DNA of 64,000 nt from Hymenobacter nitidus (GCF_020447315.1 NZ_JAJADQ010000002.1:124001-188000), one strand, 5' to 3'. Numbered from the stretch's first letter, positions 8,826 through 17,666 are shown. Numbers and translations: made by a program. The notes: generated by a model from the sequence alone, not told the origin.

Positions 8826-10028
8826 CTAGGGTTTGCGCGACGTGGCCAGCGGGGCCTGGTTGGGAAACTCGATGTCGCAGACGGCGCGGAAGCCGATATG
8901 GGCCGCCGGGCCCTGGTAGGAGCCGCACTCCCGGATGGCACACTCGGTCAGCCGGTCCTGGTAGCTGCCGCCCTTCGTAACGCCCTGTTCCTGCACCAGC
9001 TCGGCTACGTTGCCCGTCATGTGGTAGAGGCCCAGGCCGTTGACCGGCAAATCGTAGACGTAGCTGGGCGTGGAAGCCGCCAGAAAATAGGGTGCTTCGC
9101 GGCGGCAGTTGAACATCACAATTTCCGGGCGTTGGCGGTTGAAGGCCTGAATGTCGCGCCGGATCTGGGCCGGGGAGTTGGGGCTGCCCGAGCGGTGGCG
9201 CAGGTAGTCGGCCGCTTTGGGATTCACATTCACCTCGGCCACCGATACCTCGTAGGCGTAGGGCAGCTTGGTGCCGTAATGGGCCGCAAACTCCCACTCG
9301 GCCTCGGTGGGCAGGCGGTAGGTCACGCGCACGTAGTTTGGGTCGCGGGGGCTCCGGATGCCGCGGGTTTCGTTCAGTAGCCTGGTTACGGTGCGGCTGC
9401 GCCAGCGGCAGTATTCCAGCACCTGCTCGTAGCTAATGCCCACTACGGGGTAGAGCCGGTAAAACGGATTGGTGAAGTAGCCGCGCACAGGCTGCACCGT
9501 CGAATCAGGCAAATACAGCTTGATTTCCGCAGCCGACTTGGTTTTGTCCAGGCTATGCAGAAACGTCTGCCACTCCACGTTGGGCACTTCCACCTCGTCC
9601 ATCTGAAACCGGTCCCCAATCCAGACCACGCCGGGCGGTAGCACGCCTTCGTCCTCGGCCCGCTGAATCTTGGGGCTGGGCTGGGGCAGGGCGCGCAAGC
9701 GGGCCAGGGCCACGGTGGCCGTATCGGCGGCAAAGCGCAGGCCTACCACGCGGGCATCGGAAAACCCCCGAAACGGGGCGGGAGGTGGCCAAGCCGCTGC
9801 GGCTTGGCCTGGCGCTGGCTCGTCGTCCGGCTCCGCTGCCAAAAAATCCGGCCTGGGGCTCCAGGGGCGGATGGGTACGCCGGTCTGGGCGCTGTGGGTG
9901 CCCGGCCGCGCACTGGTTGGCGTGCCGCTACGCACCGGAAACTCATAGCGGACGAAGGCCGTCTGGCAGGCCGAAAGCCCGCTCACGACCAGCACAACCA
10001 GAAACCGACAACAACCGGCGAGGCGCAT
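8826..10028 (-). CDS. formylglycine-generating-enzyme-like (SUMF1) lipoprotein
   Basis: 400 residues; signal segment VVLVVSGLSAC marks a lipoprotein. The second half is an SUMF1/FGE-sulfatase domain: PNVEWQTFL, PVVGISYEQVLEYCRWRS, YRLPTEAEWEFAAHYG, HMTGNVAELVQE and GGSYQD ending in IGFRAVC. The fold is shared by formylglycine-generating enzyme, EgtB, and the gliding/T9SS proteins GldJ and GldK. The active FGE cysteine pair is not evident, so a structural or binding role is as likely as catalysis. It begins 5 bases after the polyferredoxin stop and is probably the last gene of the redox operon. Confidence 0.85.
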   Translation of the reverse strand: MRLAGCCRFLVVLVVSGLSACQTAFVRYEFPVRSGTPTSARPGTHSAQTGVPIRPWSPRPDFLAAEPDDEPAPGQAAAAWPPPAPFRGFSDARVVGLRFAADTATVALARLRALPQPSPKIQRAEDEGVLPPGVVWIGDRFQMDEVEVPNVEWQTFLHSLDKTKSAAEIKLYLPDSTVQPVRGYFTNPFYRLYPVVGISYEQVLEYCRWRSRTVTRLLNETRGIRSPRDPNYVRVTYRLPTEAEWEFAAHYGTKLPYAYEVSVAEVNVNPKAADYLRHRSGSPNSPAQIRRDIQAFNRQRPEIVMFNCRREAPYFLAASTPSYVYDLPVNGLGLYHMTGNVAELVQEQGVTKGGSYQDRLTECAIRECGSYQGPAAHIGFRAVCDIEFPNQAPLATSRKP

Positions 10029-10033
10029 AGCAG

Positions 10034-11422
10034 CTACGATAGTATGCGCAGACTATCTGCGTGAATAAGCGAAGAAGCCTGGTAGCGGCCCTCGCGCGGG
10101 CCGTTTTCCAGGTTGAGCACCCCGCGCGGGCAGGCCGTGCTGCACAGGCCGCAGCCCACGCACGAGGCCCGGATAATTGGCTCGCCACGCTGGGCGTACT
10201 GCTTCACGTCGATGCCCATTTCGCAGACGTTCGAGCAATTGCCGCAGCTGATGCACTGCCCACCGTTGGTGGTGATGCGGAAGCGGGAAAAGTGCTTCTG
10301 CAGCAGCCCCAGGTAGGCCGCCATCGGGCACCCAAAACGGCACCACACCCGGCTGCCCATCAGCGGGTAGAACCCCACCCCGACAACCCCCGAAAACACG
10401 GCTCCAATTACGAAGCCGTAGAAGCGGTAGAGCCCATCGGCCAGGCTGCCCAGAATGGCGCCCTGCAGCACGTAGTTCAGCCACATGACCACCGTTACGA
10501 GGATAATCAGGCCCAAAATCGGGTAAATCAGGCGTACTTCCCAGCGCCAGGCCGCGCGGCTTTTGTCGGAAAGCTGGCGGTAAGGGTCACCGGCGGTTTC
10601 GGCCAGGCCGCCGCAGCCGCACACCCAGGAGCAGTACCAGCGCTTGCCGTAGAAATAGGTGAGCACCGGCGTGGCCAGCAACGACATTACCGCGCCCCAG
10701 AACACCATGAACACGCCCAGCGCCTGTCCGTTCTGCACCAGGTAGTCCACGGTGCCGGGCAAGAGGTAGTCGTATTTCAGGGGCCAGAAATAGGTGAAAT
10801 AGAACTCGGGCTGCTGGAAAAACTGCAGGATGCCGGGCAGCAGAAAAGCAAAGCCCAGCTGGAAGAACATCACCGAGAAGGTCCGGATAAGCTGGTAGCG
10901 CGAGTGGCGGTATTTCCACAGGGCCCGGCCGCCCATCAGCAGAATGGCCAGCGTGTAGAAGGTGCCGTACAAAAACCACTGGTCGGCGGGGCGGGCCCGC
11001 AGCGCCTGGCTGAACGGGTCGAGAGCGTGCACTAGGCCGTTGAGCAGACCGAAGTTGCCCTGCTCGTCGGGGGAGCTGTACCAGTAGAGCAGCACGTAAA
11101 AGCCGGTCAGCACCACGGCCGTTACCCAGGCTACGGCCCCGCGGCTGGTGCTGCTGCGCCACCACAGGTTATTTTGCTGCACGCCGGCCGGCCGGCGGCC
11201 AAACTTCAGCCAACTCCAGGCCAGTGTGCCCCCGCTGATCAGGGCAAGGGCCGCGTACAGGCTAAGGCGGGCCCGCCAGGCATCGGCATCGAAAGCAGCC
11301 ACCAGCAAGGCCAGCAGCCCCAGCCCGACGGCCGCCAGCGTGGCCTTCTCGGCGGGTGAAATATCGGCAAGGGGCGGCTGTGCCAAAGCCAGGCTGGGCG
11401 CAGCCGCGGAAGAGAAAGACAT
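10034..11422 (-). CDS. membrane polyferredoxin (4Fe-4S, NapH/NosR/CcoG-like)
   Basis: About 462 residues with seven or so hydrophobic segments. Cysteine motifs: CSWVCGCGG and CRFGCPMAAY between helices, as in NosR/NapH-type proteins, then two ferredoxin clusters CISCGNCSNVCEMG and CVGCGLCSTACPRG at the C-terminus. It should pass electrons across or along the inner membrane through two 4Fe-4S centres. Start taken at MSFSS (11422); the longer frame adds an unlikely Cys/Pro-rich leader. It is followed by the SUMF1-like gene and preceded by a small membrane protein and an FAD oxidoreductase on the same strand. Partner and acceptor are unknown. Confidence 0.88.
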   Translation of the reverse strand: MSFSSAAAPSLALAQPPLADISPAEKATLAAVGLGLLALLVAAFDADAWRARLSLYAALALISGGTLAWSWLKFGRRPAGVQQNNLWWRSSTSRGAVAWVTAVVLTGFYVLLYWYSSPDEQGNFGLLNGLVHALDPFSQALRARPADQWFLYGTFYTLAILLMGGRALWKYRHSRYQLIRTFSVMFFQLGFAFLLPGILQFFQQPEFYFTYFWPLKYDYLLPGTVDYLVQNGQALGVFMVFWGAVMSLLATPVLTYFYGKRWYCSWVCGCGGLAETAGDPYRQLSDKSRAAWRWEVRLIYPILGLIILVTVVMWLNYVLQGAILGSLADGLYRFYGFVIGAVFSGVVGVGFYPLMGSRVWCRFGCPMAAYLGLLQKHFSRFRITTNGGQCISCGNCSNVCEMGIDVKQYAQRGEPIIRASCVGCGLCSTACPRGVLNLENGPREGRYQASSLIHADSLRILS

Positions 11423-11537
11423 GAGCGAAAGAAGGCGGGTTGGGCGAGCGGGAGCAGGGCAGAAGCAGAGCAGAAATATAAGGTTTCCATTCGTGGTCAC
11501 CTATGGCTGCTCCTTACTATTAATATAGCACTATCTG

Positions 11538-11765
11538 TTAGTGGTGGTGATGGTGTTCTTCGCTCGGCTTGCCAAACAGGTTCAGCAGGGAGCCTACCAC
11601 GTAAAGGGCCGCCCAGCACAAATACAGCCAGCGGAAGCCCTCGGGCGTGCGGTGCACGAAATAGTGCAGAATCAGGTGGGCCGCCCCGCTCATAATCAGG
11701 CCCGTGACGGCAATAAACTGGTAGCTGTTCAGGGCGCTGGGACGGTAGAGCTTAGTGAAATCCAT
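11538..11765 (-). CDS. small membrane protein with poly-histidine tail
   Basis: 75 residues with two predicted membrane helices (about 19-37 and 47-64) and a C-terminus EEHHHHH before the stop. I do not recognise the family. The natural histidine tail may bind metal or heme, which would suit its position between an FAD oxidoreductase and a polyferredoxin gene; that is inference. Gaps of about 110 bases on each side are compatible with one operon. Confidence 0.72.
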   Translation of the reverse strand: MDFTKLYRPSALNSYQFIAVTGLIMSGAAHLILHYFVHRTPEGFRWLYLCWAALYVVGSLLNLFGKPSEEHHHHH

Positions 11766-11875
11766 CGGGAAACGGGAAAGAAGAAAAGGCAGAAGTACTA
11801 AAAGTTGTCAGCCGCCGGAATGATTCAGCAAGCGGACGAAGAAGTTCGAGGCCGGGAGCATATCCCAATGCCGCT

Positions 11876-13204
11876 TTAACGAAAGAAAAGGCCTTTGCGG
11901 TGCCGCAGCACGGTAGCATGCTGCGGAAACTGCCGGTTGAACTGCGCCACCATATCCGCTTCGTGCTGACGGTAAAACTCGGGGTCGAAGTTGGCCGCGC
12001 CCAGGTGGGACATTACTTCCTGAATTGGCGTTTGGGCCGTAATCCAGGTTTCGCACACGGCCTGGCGCAGCCGCAGCCCCAGAGCGTTGAAGCCCGTAAC
12101 GGCAAACCCTGGCGCGCTACGAAAGTTGATGCGCAGGCCCTGCCGGCCGCTGGCGTGTTCCCAGTAAAACGTGTCGATGCCAGCTTCGGGCCGGGCGGGC
12201 ACGCGGCCGTAGGTCTGGTATTCGAGGTTGAAAAACTTGGCCGAGTTGAACCACACGCCGCGCCGGTAGGGCGTGGGCGTACCGCAGATGGTGTGGGCCA
12301 CGGTTTCACCCTGCATGCGGCCCGTGTACCAGAGCTGCTCGATGGGCACTTCGCCGTGGGCCGGCTGGCGGTGCTGGGCACAGTCGCCGGCCGCGTACAC
12401 GAGGGGCACGCTGGTTTGCAGCAGCTCATCCACCAGAATGCCCCGGTCGGTTTCTACCGCCGAGGTGTTGGCCAGGGTCAGGTTGGGCGTTACGCCCGTG
12501 GCCAGCCCCACCCACTGGCAGGCAATTTCGTCGCCGGCGGTGGTGCGCACGGCCCGCACCTGGCCCGCCGCGTCGCCCAGAATTTCGGCCAGCTCGGTCT
12601 GGTAGCGCACGGCCACGTGGTTTTCCTCGAACTGCTGATCGACCAGGCGGGCCTCGGCAGGCGGCAGCACCGAGCCCCAGTAGTGCGCGTCGCGCACCAG
12701 CACCGTGGCCCCGATGCCGCGCGAGTGCAGCATTTCGGCCAGCTCCACCCCAATCAGGCCACCGCCCACCACCACGCCGTGTTCGATGCCGCGCGTGCTT
12801 TGCTCCATACGGGCCAAATCGGGGAGGCCGTAGAGGCCCTGCACGCCCCGCAGGTGCTGCCCGGGCCAGTCGGCGGCGCGGCTCACCGAGCCGGTGGCCA
12901 GCAGCAGCTTGTCGTAGCCTAGCTGCTGGCCGTCGTGCAGCGTTACGTGCTGGCGGGCGGCATCGAGGTGGGTAGCGGTGGCGTGCACCAGCGTCAGGCG
13001 GTTTTCGCGCCAGAACCAGTCTTCGTAGGGCTTGATATTCTGGTAGCGCATGTGGCCCATGTACACGTACATCAGGGCCGTGCGGGAGTAGTGATGCTCG
13101 CTCTCCTCGGAAACCAGGGTGATCTGGGCCTCGGGCCGCAGGCGCCGCACGGTCAGGGCCGCCGTAACGCCCGTAATGCCATTACCAATAATGAGAAGGC
13201 GCAT
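11876..13204 (-). CDS. NAD(P)/FAD-dependent pyridine nucleotide oxidoreductase
   Basis: About 442 residues. The N-terminal MRLLIIGNGITG is the FAD-binding Rossmann loop (GxGxxG-like), VVVGGGLIGVELAEML is the NAD(P)H-binding loop, and LVYAAGDCAQH is the second FAD motif. It resembles the NirB/rubredoxin-reductase branch of class I disulfide-type oxidoreductases, but no redox-active CxxxxC pair is visible, so electrons probably go to a protein partner. Start is the ATG at 13204; the in-frame extension upstream lacks family similarity. First gene of the apparent redox operon, with a good -7 element upstream. Confidence 0.88.
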   Translation of the reverse strand: MRLLIIGNGITGVTAALTVRRLRPEAQITLVSEESEHHYSRTALMYVYMGHMRYQNIKPYEDWFWRENRLTLVHATATHLDAARQHVTLHDGQQLGYDKLLLATGSVSRAADWPGQHLRGVQGLYGLPDLARMEQSTRGIEHGVVVGGGLIGVELAEMLHSRGIGATVLVRDAHYWGSVLPPAEARLVDQQFEENHVAVRYQTELAEILGDAAGQVRAVRTTAGDEIACQWVGLATGVTPNLTLANTSAVETDRGILVDELLQTSVPLVYAAGDCAQHRQPAHGEVPIEQLWYTGRMQGETVAHTICGTPTPYRRGVWFNSAKFFNLEYQTYGRVPARPEAGIDTFYWEHASGRQGLRINFRSAPGFAVTGFNALGLRLRQAVCETWITAQTPIQEVMSHLGAANFDPEFYRQHEADMVAQFNRQFPQHATVLRHRKGLFFR

Positions 13205-13246
13205 GCGAAGGGAAAAGCGCGAAAACGATGGGAGAGGAGCCGAAAA

Positions 13247-13254
13247 CAAAGGTA
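13247..13254 (-). promoter_or_regulatory. -7 promoter element for the redox operon
   Basis: On the minus strand this reads TACCTTTG, a perfect match to TAnnTTTG, 43 bases upstream of the FAD oxidoreductase ATG. A TTG about 14 bases further upstream is closer than the usual -33 spacing. Confidence 0.5.
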
Positions 13255-13400
13255 GCCCGGAAGCTCCACAATCCGGTTGGGCGCGGGCCGCTTCCGGCAC
13301 CCAATATCCTGCTCGCTGGGCTTAGCGGCGGCCAACCTCGCCGCCGCTGGTGCGTAAGCAGATAGAACACCCCACGGTTTCAACCTAAGCACCCACCATC

Positions 13401-13778
13401 ATGGCTATCGATAACGAAAACGAGAAAATCACCGGCGAGGCCGGTATCAGCAAAAACGAAGGCCTCGAAAAAGAGCGCGAGTACAAGGAAGGCGAAAGCA
13501 ACGGCAAGGCTTCCGACGACCCCTCGGCCCACCGCAACATGGGCGCCAACGGTTACACCCAGCGCAGCAACCAGAAAGACCAGCTCGAAAACCTGCACAT
13601 CGGCGGCGACGACCTGACGCCCCACGGCGCCAACGACCACCATGGCGCCGGCGAGCAGGCCCAGGGCCCCGGTTTTGAGAACGAAGGCAGCTACGAGAAG
13701 GACATGGACATCCGGACCCGGGAGCAGAAATTCGGCGAGAAGGAGCCCAGCGGCCCTCCCCGCACCCCCCGCGACTAG
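13401..13778 (+). CDS. hydrophilic, probably disordered protein
   Basis: 125 residues, almost entirely charged or polar, rich in Glu, Lys, Asn, Gly and His, with no hydrophobic core, signal or membrane segment. Segments such as KNEGLEKEREYKEGESNGK suggest a stress- or desiccation-type disordered protein, but no family motif is recognised. It is followed at once by a strong hairpin terminator, so it is probably a monocistronic transcript. Confidence 0.7.
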   Translation: MAIDNENEKITGEAGISKNEGLEKEREYKEGESNGKASDDPSAHRNMGANGYTQRSNQKDQLENLHIGGDDLTPHGANDHHGAGEQAQGPGFENEGSYEKDMDIRTREQKFGEKEPSGPPRTPRD

Positions 13779-13795
13779 CCTGCCTCTGGCAACTA

Positions 13796-13828
13796 AAAAG
13801 CCCCGCCCGGATTCGAGCGGGGCTTTTT
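13796..13828. terminator. bidirectional intrinsic terminator
   Basis: AAAAAGCCCCGC, a short loop, then GCGGGGCTTTTT: a GC stem flanked by A and T runs just after the disordered-protein gene. The remaining bases to 14104 hold an AT-rich patch near 13980-13997 (TATATCTTTAG, a weak -7-like match) and nothing else I can identify. Confidence 0.85.
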
Positions 13829-14104
13829 CGTGCTTGTCCGGGGCGCGGTTGAGCTTACCATTCCGGACTGGTGAACAGGCTGCCCGATTCAGCTGGGTAA
13901 ATGCCTTCTGGTCAGGGTGCTGCCGGCGCTACGGAGAAATGCAGCGGCAGGTTGCCAAAATGTTAGGCAGTTGTATGACTATTTATATATCTTTAGAAAC
14001 CCGAATTAAAGCCACCAGGAAAAGTCCTCGTTGAAGGAGTTGCTTGGCTGCTTTAGAGCGGTTTGCCCGAACTTCTTGTTTTAAACCCACCACTTTTCAC
14101 ATCT

Positions 14105-14797
14105 ATGAGCACTTCTACCCCAGTTACTGAACCAGAAAACGACGAAGCCACGCTGCTGGCCAGTGAGGAGGACGAACTCTCGTCGGGCAATGGCCGGCTG
14201 GCAATAATCGTGGGCGCTATCGTGTTGTTTGCCGGCTTAGGCTACGCTTTTGTGCCGGCTAAAACTGCCAAATCCGCTATTTCCAGCGTGATGCCCTCCA
14301 TTCTGCTCGGCGACGCCACCGTGACGGGCAGCCGCCCCGCGGAGGAGAAGCCCGCCGATGAAGCCGCCGCTGTGGCCGCTACCCCCACGACTACCGCTAC
14401 GGTAGCCGCCCGGCCCGTTGCGCGCCCGACAACTGCCGCGGCCGCGGCCGCCCAGCCCGCCCCCGTAGCAGCCACGGTGCTGCCCGAGGCGGCGCCCGAG
14501 CCGGAAGTAGCAGCGGCCCCCGCCGCTCCCGCCGAACCTGCCACGGTAACGCTCTCCGGCCGGATTCTGGACGAGAACGGCCGGCCGCTGGCTGGGGCTA
14601 CCGTGCTGGTGAAAGGCTCGCGCAAGGGCACCGGCACCGATGCCAACGGCAACTACAGCCTCGAAGTACCCGCCGGCGACAACACGCTGGTGTATGGCTA
14701 CGGCGGCTACGACGACCAGGAAATGCGCGCTAAAGGTGGGCAGCCCCTCAACGTGACCCTGACGCCGGCCGAAGGTGCCCGTCGCCGCCGCCGGTAA
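14105..14797 (+). CDS. membrane-anchored protein with carboxypeptidase regulatory-like domain
   Basis: 230 residues: an acidic N-terminus (about 1-28), one membrane helix (about 30-48), an Ala/Pro/Thr-rich linker (about 80-150) and a C-terminal CarboxypepD_reg-like beta-sandwich. The last shows VTLSGRILDENGRPLAGATV, GTGTDANGNYSLEVPAG and a closing strand. The topology resembles a TonB- or anti-sigma-like anchored protein with a periplasmic domain, ending in RRRRR. Role unknown. ATG at 14105 chosen because the upstream extension (MPELLVLNP) is not conserved-looking. A terminator follows 20 bases downstream. Confidence 0.75.
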   Translation: MSTSTPVTEPENDEATLLASEEDELSSGNGRLAIIVGAIVLFAGLGYAFVPAKTAKSAISSVMPSILLGDATVTGSRPAEEKPADEAAAVAATPTTTATVAARPVARPTTAAAAAAQPAPVAATVLPEAAPEPEVAAAPAAPAEPATVTLSGRILDENGRPLAGATVLVKGSRKGTGTDANGNYSLEVPAGDNTLVYGYGGYDDQEMRAKGGQPLNVTLTPAEGARRRRR

Positions 14798-14816
14798 GAG
14801 TTCAAATACCCTCATC

Positions 14817-14851
14817 AAAAAAGGCCACCCGGTTTCGGGTGGCCTTTTTTT
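14817..14851. terminator. bidirectional intrinsic terminator
   Basis: AAAAAAGGCCACCC, loop, GGGTGGCCTTTTTT between two convergent genes. The A and T runs on both sides let it serve both strands. Confidence 0.9.
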
Positions 14852-14870
14852 GTGCAGCTTATGCCGGGCA

Positions 14871-16358
14871 CTACTCCTTCAGGGTGTTGGCGAAGCGCTT
14901 GCCGAAGAGGAAGTACACCGGAATGCCCAGGGCCACCAGCATCAGGCCGCGGCGCGAGAACAGGGCCGTGTCTTCGGCCACCAGCAGGATCAGGCAGAAA
15001 ACCGACGCCAGCACTACGTAGATAATCGGCAGCACGGGGTAGCCCCAGGCCCGGTAGGGGCGGGGGGCATCGGGGCGGGTGCGGCGCAGCACGAAAATGC
15101 CGATGATGGTGATGACGTAAAACAGAATCACGGAGAACATGACGTAGTTGAGCAGCTGTCCGTAGGAGCCGCTGAGGCACAGCAGGCAGGCCCACAGGCA
15201 CTGGGCCCACAGTGCCCGGCTTGGCACCCCCGCCGCATTCAAACGGGCCAGACCCGAGAAGAACAGGCCGTCCTTGGCCATGGCGTAGTAGGCCCGAGCA
15301 CCCGACAGAATGATGCCGTTGTTGGCCCCGAACGTGCTGAGCATAATGAGCACGGCCATAACCACGGCGCCGGCCGGACCCAGCACGTGTTCGGCTACGG
15401 CCGTTGCCACCCGGTCGTCGGTGGCGTACTGAATGCCGCGGCCAGCTATGGTGGTGGCCTCGGGCGAGCCTACCAGGGGCAGGGCCAGCAAATACACCAC
15501 GTTTACCAGAATGTAGAGGGCCGTGACGATGGCCGTGCCGATGGCCATGCTGCGCACCAGCGTGCGTTCGGGGTTCACGATTTCCTCGCCCGCGAAGCCA
15601 ATGTTGTTCCAGGAATCGGAGGAAAACAGGGAGCCGGTCATGGCCATGCCGATGGCAACCACTAGCCCGCTCAGGCCCAGGGGCAGCGGGCTGGCCGACA
15701 CGCCGGGCGCGGGAAAGCGCACGGCCGTCCACATATCGGCAAAGTTGGCCTGCACGGCCTCCGCGTTCAGGCCCAGGGCCAGGCCCCCGAGGATGAGCAG
15801 GGCCAGGGCCACGAGCTTGGTACTGCTGAGCACGTTCTGAATCAGCTTGCCGGCCCGCACGCCCCGGGCGTTGATGGCCGTAATGCCAATAATGAGCAGA
15901 ATGGCCAGCAGCTGCACACTGCTGAACTCAAACACGTAGTCGCCGATCAGGGGGCCGGTTTTAAACAGCACGTTCTTGACGCTAAACCAGGGAATGAGCA
16001 CGCCGGTGAACTTGGCGAAGGCCACGCCCACGGCGGCAATAACGCCGGTTTGAATCACCAAAAACAGCGTCCAGCCGTAGAGAAACGCCACCAGCTTGTT
16101 GTAGGCTTCGCGCAGGTACACATACTGCCCGCCCACTTTGGGAAACATGGAGGCCAGCTCCCCATAGCTCACGGCCCCGGCCAGGGTAATGACGCCCGTG
16201 AGCAGCCACACCACCAGCAGCCAGCCGCTGGAGCCCACCTGGCGCGAGATGTCGGCGGAGACGATGAAGATACCGGAGCCAATCATGCTGCCGGTCACAA
16301 TCATGACGGCGTCGAAAAGGGTAATGGCGCGCTGAAAGTGGCCTTGTTGTTCGGGCAT
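14871..16358 (-). CDS. APC superfamily amino acid permease
   Basis: About 495 residues with twelve hydrophobic helices. The first helix has TGSMIGSGIFI, the unwound substrate-binding motif of the amino acid-polyamine-organocation family, and FAGEEIVNPER is the conserved stretch after helix 6. It resembles the LAT-like branch of neutral amino acid exchangers or symporters in the inner membrane. Start MPEQQGHFQRA at 16358; the longer frame adds a low-quality leader. Convergent with the regulatory-domain gene through a shared terminator. Confidence 0.9.
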   Translation of the reverse strand: MPEQQGHFQRAITLFDAVMIVTGSMIGSGIFIVSADISRQVGSSGWLLVVWLLTGVITLAGAVSYGELASMFPKVGGQYVYLREAYNKLVAFLYGWTLFLVIQTGVIAAVGVAFAKFTGVLIPWFSVKNVLFKTGPLIGDYVFEFSSVQLLAILLIIGITAINARGVRAGKLIQNVLSSTKLVALALLILGGLALGLNAEAVQANFADMWTAVRFPAPGVSASPLPLGLSGLVVAIGMAMTGSLFSSDSWNNIGFAGEEIVNPERTLVRSMAIGTAIVTALYILVNVVYLLALPLVGSPEATTIAGRGIQYATDDRVATAVAEHVLGPAGAVVMAVLIMLSTFGANNGIILSGARAYYAMAKDGLFFSGLARLNAAGVPSRALWAQCLWACLLCLSGSYGQLLNYVMFSVILFYVITIIGIFVLRRTRPDAPRPYRAWGYPVLPIIYVVLASVFCLILLVAEDTALFSRRGLMLVALGIPVYFLFGKRFANTLKE

Positions 16359-16540
16359 AAAGCTGAAATCAGAATTTGGGGGCCGGAAGATAGAAAAGAA
16401 AAGCCCGCTTCGTGCAACTGGGCAGTAGGCCCGCTGCCACCGGGCGCGGGTGTCGTGCGGGGCCTCAAGCCAGCCCGGAAGCAGAAGCGTAGCGCAACAG
16501 CGTGTTAATCCTGCCAAAACCCTTGTTGGTGTACTAGTTC

Positions 16541-16570
16541 TTGCGTGCCGCCCGAGCAGGTCTACTTTTG
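16541..16570 (+). promoter_or_regulatory. Bacteroidota promoter for the MABP-like lipoprotein
   Basis: TTG at 16541, 19 bases, then TACTTTTG at 16563-16570, matching the -33/-7 layout. The leader of roughly 90 bases carries a hairpin (AGCTGGCC paired with GGCCAGCT, 16596-16621). This is the main content of the 310-base gap upstream of the gene at 16669. Confidence 0.55.
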
Positions 16571-16668
16571 ACGGCCTGAGAAGTTACGTTGCCTGAGCTG
16601 GCCTCCGCTCCGCGGCCAGCTGTTCAATTTAAGTGTGCGTATTCTTTATTCATTTAACTGTATTACAG

Positions 16669-17580
16669 ATGTTTATTCAATTCAGGAAAACCCGTTTCAG
16701 TATTTCGGTCTTGGTTGTGGGAGCTTTGGCTGGCCTGTATGGCTGCGGCAAAGAAGATAGCCAGCAAATTGCGCCCGCGGCCCGCAGTGCCCGCGAGGCG
16801 GCCCAGGCTATCAGCTGGGACGAGTTCAAGGCCGATGTGGCCGCCGGCAAGCGCCTCGACGACTTCGGTCAGTATGTCAGCAAAACCACCTGGGTGGCCA
16901 GTGACGGCAGCCCGCGCCCCGTGCGCCCCAAGCGTGAGCCCCTGCGCAAAGCCAGCCCGAGCGGTGCTACCGTGGGCGCGAAGTATGTGCAGCCTGAAGA
17001 GCCCTGCGACGGTTGCGGCGGCGGGGGCGGTGTCTACGTGGTGCCCTATACCTTCGTCAGCAGCGAAAATCAGGGGGCCAGTGTCGCCAATCCCAATGGC
17101 TACATTCTGGATATGAAGCTCGTGACGGACAACTGGTCGAGCTGGCAGTTTCCGGGCTATATCCGCCTGAACTCCGACCTCAATAAAGGGGCGGGCGGCG
17201 AATATATTTACTTCACCTTCACCCGCGACGCCAGTGCCGCGCGGTATTCGGAGGCCTATCCCCTGACGCTGATTAGCATTCTGGCGCGCAACCTGGGGCG
17301 TCCCAACGTGCCCGCGGGCCATGGGCAGCTGTGGTACGGCCGGAATACCGGCGACGATGTGCCCTCGGTACAGGAGCTGGACCTGAACGACGGCGCGGGC
17401 GGCGACTATATTTACTCGTATATATCAGCCTACTCGGGCTACGGAGCACCAATCCGGGAAGTGGGCGTGCTCTCCAGCCGCAATGCTTCGCAGCAGCCCC
17501 CGGCCGGCTGGGAAAAAGTAGGCGTCGACCTAAACAAAGGGGCCGGCGGCGACTACATCTACGTGTGCGTCAAGCGCTAA
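16669..17580 (+). CDS. lipoprotein with three MABP-like beta-prism motifs
   Basis: 303 residues. Signal segment LVVGALAGLYGC predicts a lipoprotein. After a linker with a CDGCGGGGG patch, residues about 125-303 carry three copies of a motif: DLNKGAGGEYIYF, DLNDGAGGDYIYS and DLNKGAGGDYIYV, each about 60-70 residues apart. DLNxGAGGxYIY is the signature of the MABP (MVB12-associated beta-prism) domain, known in eukaryotic ESCRT-I subunits and DENN proteins for membrane binding and found beside bacterial MACPF proteins. Three repeats fit a single three-fold beta-prism. Here it is probably surface-exposed. Monocistronic, with its own promoter and terminator. Confidence 0.78.
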   Translation: MFIQFRKTRFSISVLVVGALAGLYGCGKEDSQQIAPAARSAREAAQAISWDEFKADVAAGKRLDDFGQYVSKTTWVASDGSPRPVRPKREPLRKASPSGATVGAKYVQPEEPCDGCGGGGGVYVVPYTFVSSENQGASVANPNGYILDMKLVTDNWSSWQFPGYIRLNSDLNKGAGGEYIYFTFTRDASAARYSEAYPLTLISILARNLGRPNVPAGHGQLWYGRNTGDDVPSVQELDLNDGAGGDYIYSYISAYSGYGAPIREVGVLSSRNASQQPPAGWEKVGVDLNKGAGGDYIYVCVKR

Positions 17581-17632
17581 AATTTCAGAAGCAGGACAAG
17601 TAACGGGTACTAAGCTCCTCAGGCAAAAAGAT

Positions 17633-17666
17633 AGGCCGAAGCAGATTTTTTCTGCTTCGGCCTTTT
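17633..17666. terminator. intrinsic terminator
   Basis: AGGCCGAAGCAGA, T-rich loop, TCTGCTTCGGCCTTTT: a 13-pair stem plus U-run, shared by the plus-strand lipoprotein gene and the convergent minus-strand gene. Confidence 0.88.

Noticed and set aside
8826..10028. Assignment of the FGE-like lipoprotein as GldJ or GldK
   Set aside because: The fold is shared, but length and neighbours do not match the gliding locus; the name would over-state the evidence.
13642..14034. 130-residue plus-strand open frame
   Set aside because: It runs in another frame across the disordered-protein gene, the terminator and the following non-coding region; composition is Arg/Ala/Pro-rich as expected of an out-of-frame reading of GC-rich DNA.
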